Shown here: positions 6,224 through 7,332 of the stretch, piece by piece
How the letters are laid out: the number at the start of each line of letters is the position of its first letter
Numbering within the stretch: the first letter of the stretch is position 1
Assembly: GCA_021159845.1 (NCBI GenBank)
Contig: JAGHDS010000367.1
Location: 1-7,332 of the forward strand
Source: Anaerolineae bacterium
Lineage (GTDB): Bacteria > Chloroflexota > Anaerolineae > DUEN01
Length of the DNA: 7,332 nucleotides
Reading direction: 5' to 3'
Notes under the pieces: generated by a model
Told to the model about the DNA's origin: nothing
The model's database searches: none
The model's input: the letters and a program-made list of their open reading frames with translations, nothing else
Made by a program: the position numbers and the translations under genes

Positions 6224-6802
6224 CTACCTGCCCAGGGAACGCACACGCGCCGATGGCGGAATAATGTCCGTTACCCGCACGCCGAACATATCGTCGATGA
6301 CGACGACCTCGCCACGGGCGATCAGCTTTCCATTGACCAAAATGTCCACCGGCTCCCCAGCGATCTTGCTGAGTTCAACTACCGACCCCGGCGTCAAGCC
6401 CAATACCTCACGGATAGGCATCTCCGTACGGCCAAGCTCCACAGTCACCCGCAGCGGGACATCTAGCAAGAGATCGAGGTTGTCCCCATTAGAGCGCACC
6501 CTCTGCCCGCCAAGAGGCTCAAAGCTCAATGGCTGAGCAGCCTCAGCCGTTTTCTCCTGTGCCGGATGCTCCGTGGTCTCCGCGTCCCCGGCCACAACCT
6601 CGGCCCCCTCTCCCGCCGGGAGACCTCCATCCGTCCTCGCATCAGCCTCCGAGGCAGCCTCAGAAGCGTTTTCAGGAGTCTGCCCTTCCTGCTCCGGCTG
6701 GGCCTCAGGGAGCTCAACCTCCAGATCATGCGCCCCCAAAGCCTCCAATTCCGATTCCTGGATCTCCAAAGACTCCGGGTCAAAGGATTGTGAGTCCGCC
6801 AT
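6224..6802 (-). CDS. fliN: Flagellar motor switch protein FliN with long acidic N-terminal extension
   Basis: FliN is the lower C-ring subunit, which pairs with FliM and also docks the FliH-FliI export ATPase complex. At 192 residues it is longer than the roughly 137-residue enteric protein. The SpoA domain is at about residues 108-182 (LLLDVPLRVTVELGR, GSVVELSKIAGEPVDILVNG, LIARGEVVVIDDMFGVRVTDII), and the match is close. Residues 1-95 are low-complexity and acidic, with 26 Asp/Glu against 2 Arg/Lys, and look disordered. Residues 14-23 (IQESELEALG) resemble the LSQDEIDALL CheY-P docking peptide of FliM and FliY. The start is secure: an in-frame TGA lies six codons upstream (6818-6820) and a GGGGAG sequence sits 9 nt before the ATG. 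There is no CheC-like domain, so this is FliN rather than FliY. The stop codon is 13 nt from fliO. Confidence 0.93.
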   Translation of the reverse strand: MADSQSFDPESLEIQESELEALGAHDLEVELPEAQPEQEGQTPENASEAASEADARTDGGLPAGEGAEVVAGDAETTEHPAQEKTAEAAQPLSFEPLGGQRVRSNGDNLDLLLDVPLRVTVELGRTEMPIREVLGLTPGSVVELSKIAGEPVDILVNGKLIARGEVVVIDDMFGVRVTDIIPPSARVRSLGR

Positions 6803-6820
6803 ACTCCATCTCTCCCCTCA

Positions 6821-6839
6821 CCCTTCCACCAAGGAAGGG
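6821..6839 (-). promoter_or_regulatory. Perfect 7-bp hairpin in the fliM-fliN spacer
   Basis: In the 57-nt gap between fliM and fliN, the transcript strand reads CCCTTCC, TTGGT, GGAAGGG: a perfect 7-bp inverted repeat around a 5-nt loop. It ends just before a purine-rich run (TGAGGGGAG) that holds the likely fliN ribosome binding site. No U-run follows, so it is not an intrinsic terminator. It could affect fliN translation or protect or direct mRNA ends between the two cistrons. The pairing is seen directly; any function is inference. Confidence 0.45.
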
Positions 6840-6859
6840 AGTTCCACACACCGCTACGC

Positions 6860-7332
6860 TCACTTCAAACGCCCGTTGCTCTTCGTGCGGACCCTCACCG
6901 CCTCGCGCGCCTTTTCCCCATCCACAACACTTACATCCTGCAAACCGGAAAGCACGCGGGTAATCTCAACAGCCAAACGGTTCCCCCGCACCCCCGGACG
7001 CGCCCAAAAGCAGTGAGTCCCTTCGACGAAGACCTTAATCTCCCGATCCGCCGCGGTATCCAGGGGGATCAGGTCTCCCGGCTTGAGCTTATAGATCTCC
7101 TCAAAGGTCGTATCGACCTCGCCCAGGTACGCGACTAAAGTGACGGGCACATCCTGTAGATGAGCACGTAAATACTGGACATTGGTCTCTTGGCGCTCAT
7201 CGGCAACGCTCTCTGAACCGGCGATCCACGCTTGTGGGCTCAGCTTCGCGCTGATCGGCTTCAACAACGCATAGGGTATGCCAAGCCGCAGATGACTACT
7301 CACCCCCCCCACCCGCACCTCAAATACCACCC
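6860..7332 (-). CDS. fliM: Flagellar motor switch protein FliM, C-terminal part (5' end outside window)
   Basis: This is the C-terminal part (about 157 residues) of FliM, the C-ring protein that binds phosphorylated CheY and links FliG to FliN. The frame is open to the window edge, and the GTG near the edge is an internal valine codon, not a start. The first 30 or so visible residues (FEVRVGG...LRLGIPYALLKPI) fit the end of the CheC-like middle domain. They are followed by a C-terminal SpoA/FliN-like domain, with VPVTLVAYLGEV, LKPGDLIPLD, VFVEGTHCFWARPG and NRLAVEITRVL. After that domain comes a short, basic tail ending KSNGRLK and a TGA stop. The N-terminal CheY-binding peptide is not in view. 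fliN follows 57 nt downstream, the usual partner order. The identification is firm; only the start is unknown. Confidence 0.93.
   Translation of the reverse strand, partial: VVFEVRVGGVSSHLRLGIPYALLKPISAKLSPQAWIAGSESVADERQETNVQYLRAHLQDVPVTLVAYLGEVDTTFEEIYKLKPGDLIPLDTAADREIKVFVEGTHCFWARPGVRGNRLAVEITRVLSGLQDVSVVDGEKAREAVRVRTKSNGRLK

Noticed and set aside
6821..6839. Intrinsic terminator between fliM and fliN
   Set aside because: The stem is perfect but only 7 bp long, and a G-rich run, not a U-run, follows it.

Overview
The window is an unbroken, co-directional piece of a flagellar operon. Every gene reads on the minus strand, so transcription runs from high to low coordinates. In transcription order the genes are fliM (3' part only), fliN, fliO, fliP, fliQ, fliR, flhB, flhA and flhF (5' part only). 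They encode the lower C-ring (FliM, FliN), the flagellar type III export gate (FliP, FliQ, FliR, FlhB, FlhA), its assembly factor (FliO), and the SRP-type GTPase that acts in flagellar placement (FlhF). Junctions are tight, from a 56-nt overlap to gaps of 11-57 nt. No stretch of 300 bases lacks a gene, and I see no promoter or intrinsic terminator, so the controlling promoter probably lies upstream of fliM, outside the window.

The organism is a flagellated bacterium with a fairly GC-rich genome. The order fliM-N-O-P-Q-R-flhB-A-F occurs in several phyla (for example Pseudomonas-type Proteobacteria, and with variations Firmicutes). FliN lacks the CheC-like domain of Bacillus FliY, and no cheY lies between fliN and fliO. 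The protein sequences look to me more like a deep-branching Firmicutes or Chloroflexota lineage than an enteric one. That is an impression from reading, not a result. I see no tRNA or rRNA genes, mobile elements, CRISPR arrays or signs of gene decay.

How the genes fit together: FliP, FliQ and FliR form the helical core of the export channel, and FliO helps FliP assemble. FlhB is the autocleaving substrate-specificity switch, with its NPTH motif intact. FlhA is the proton-driven export-engine subunit with a cytosolic docking ring, and its key charged residues are retained. FliM and FliN form the C-ring that switches rotation and receives export cargo. FlhF would help set flagellar position or number.

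This is a conserved core system, not a new one. The details that deserve a second look are a FliN with a long acidic N-terminal extension holding a degenerate EIDALL-like (CheY-P docking) motif; a FliP signal peptide ending in a lipobox (LSGC); an FlhA C-terminal tail written over the start of flhF; and a perfect 7-bp hairpin just ahead of the fliN ribosome binding site.
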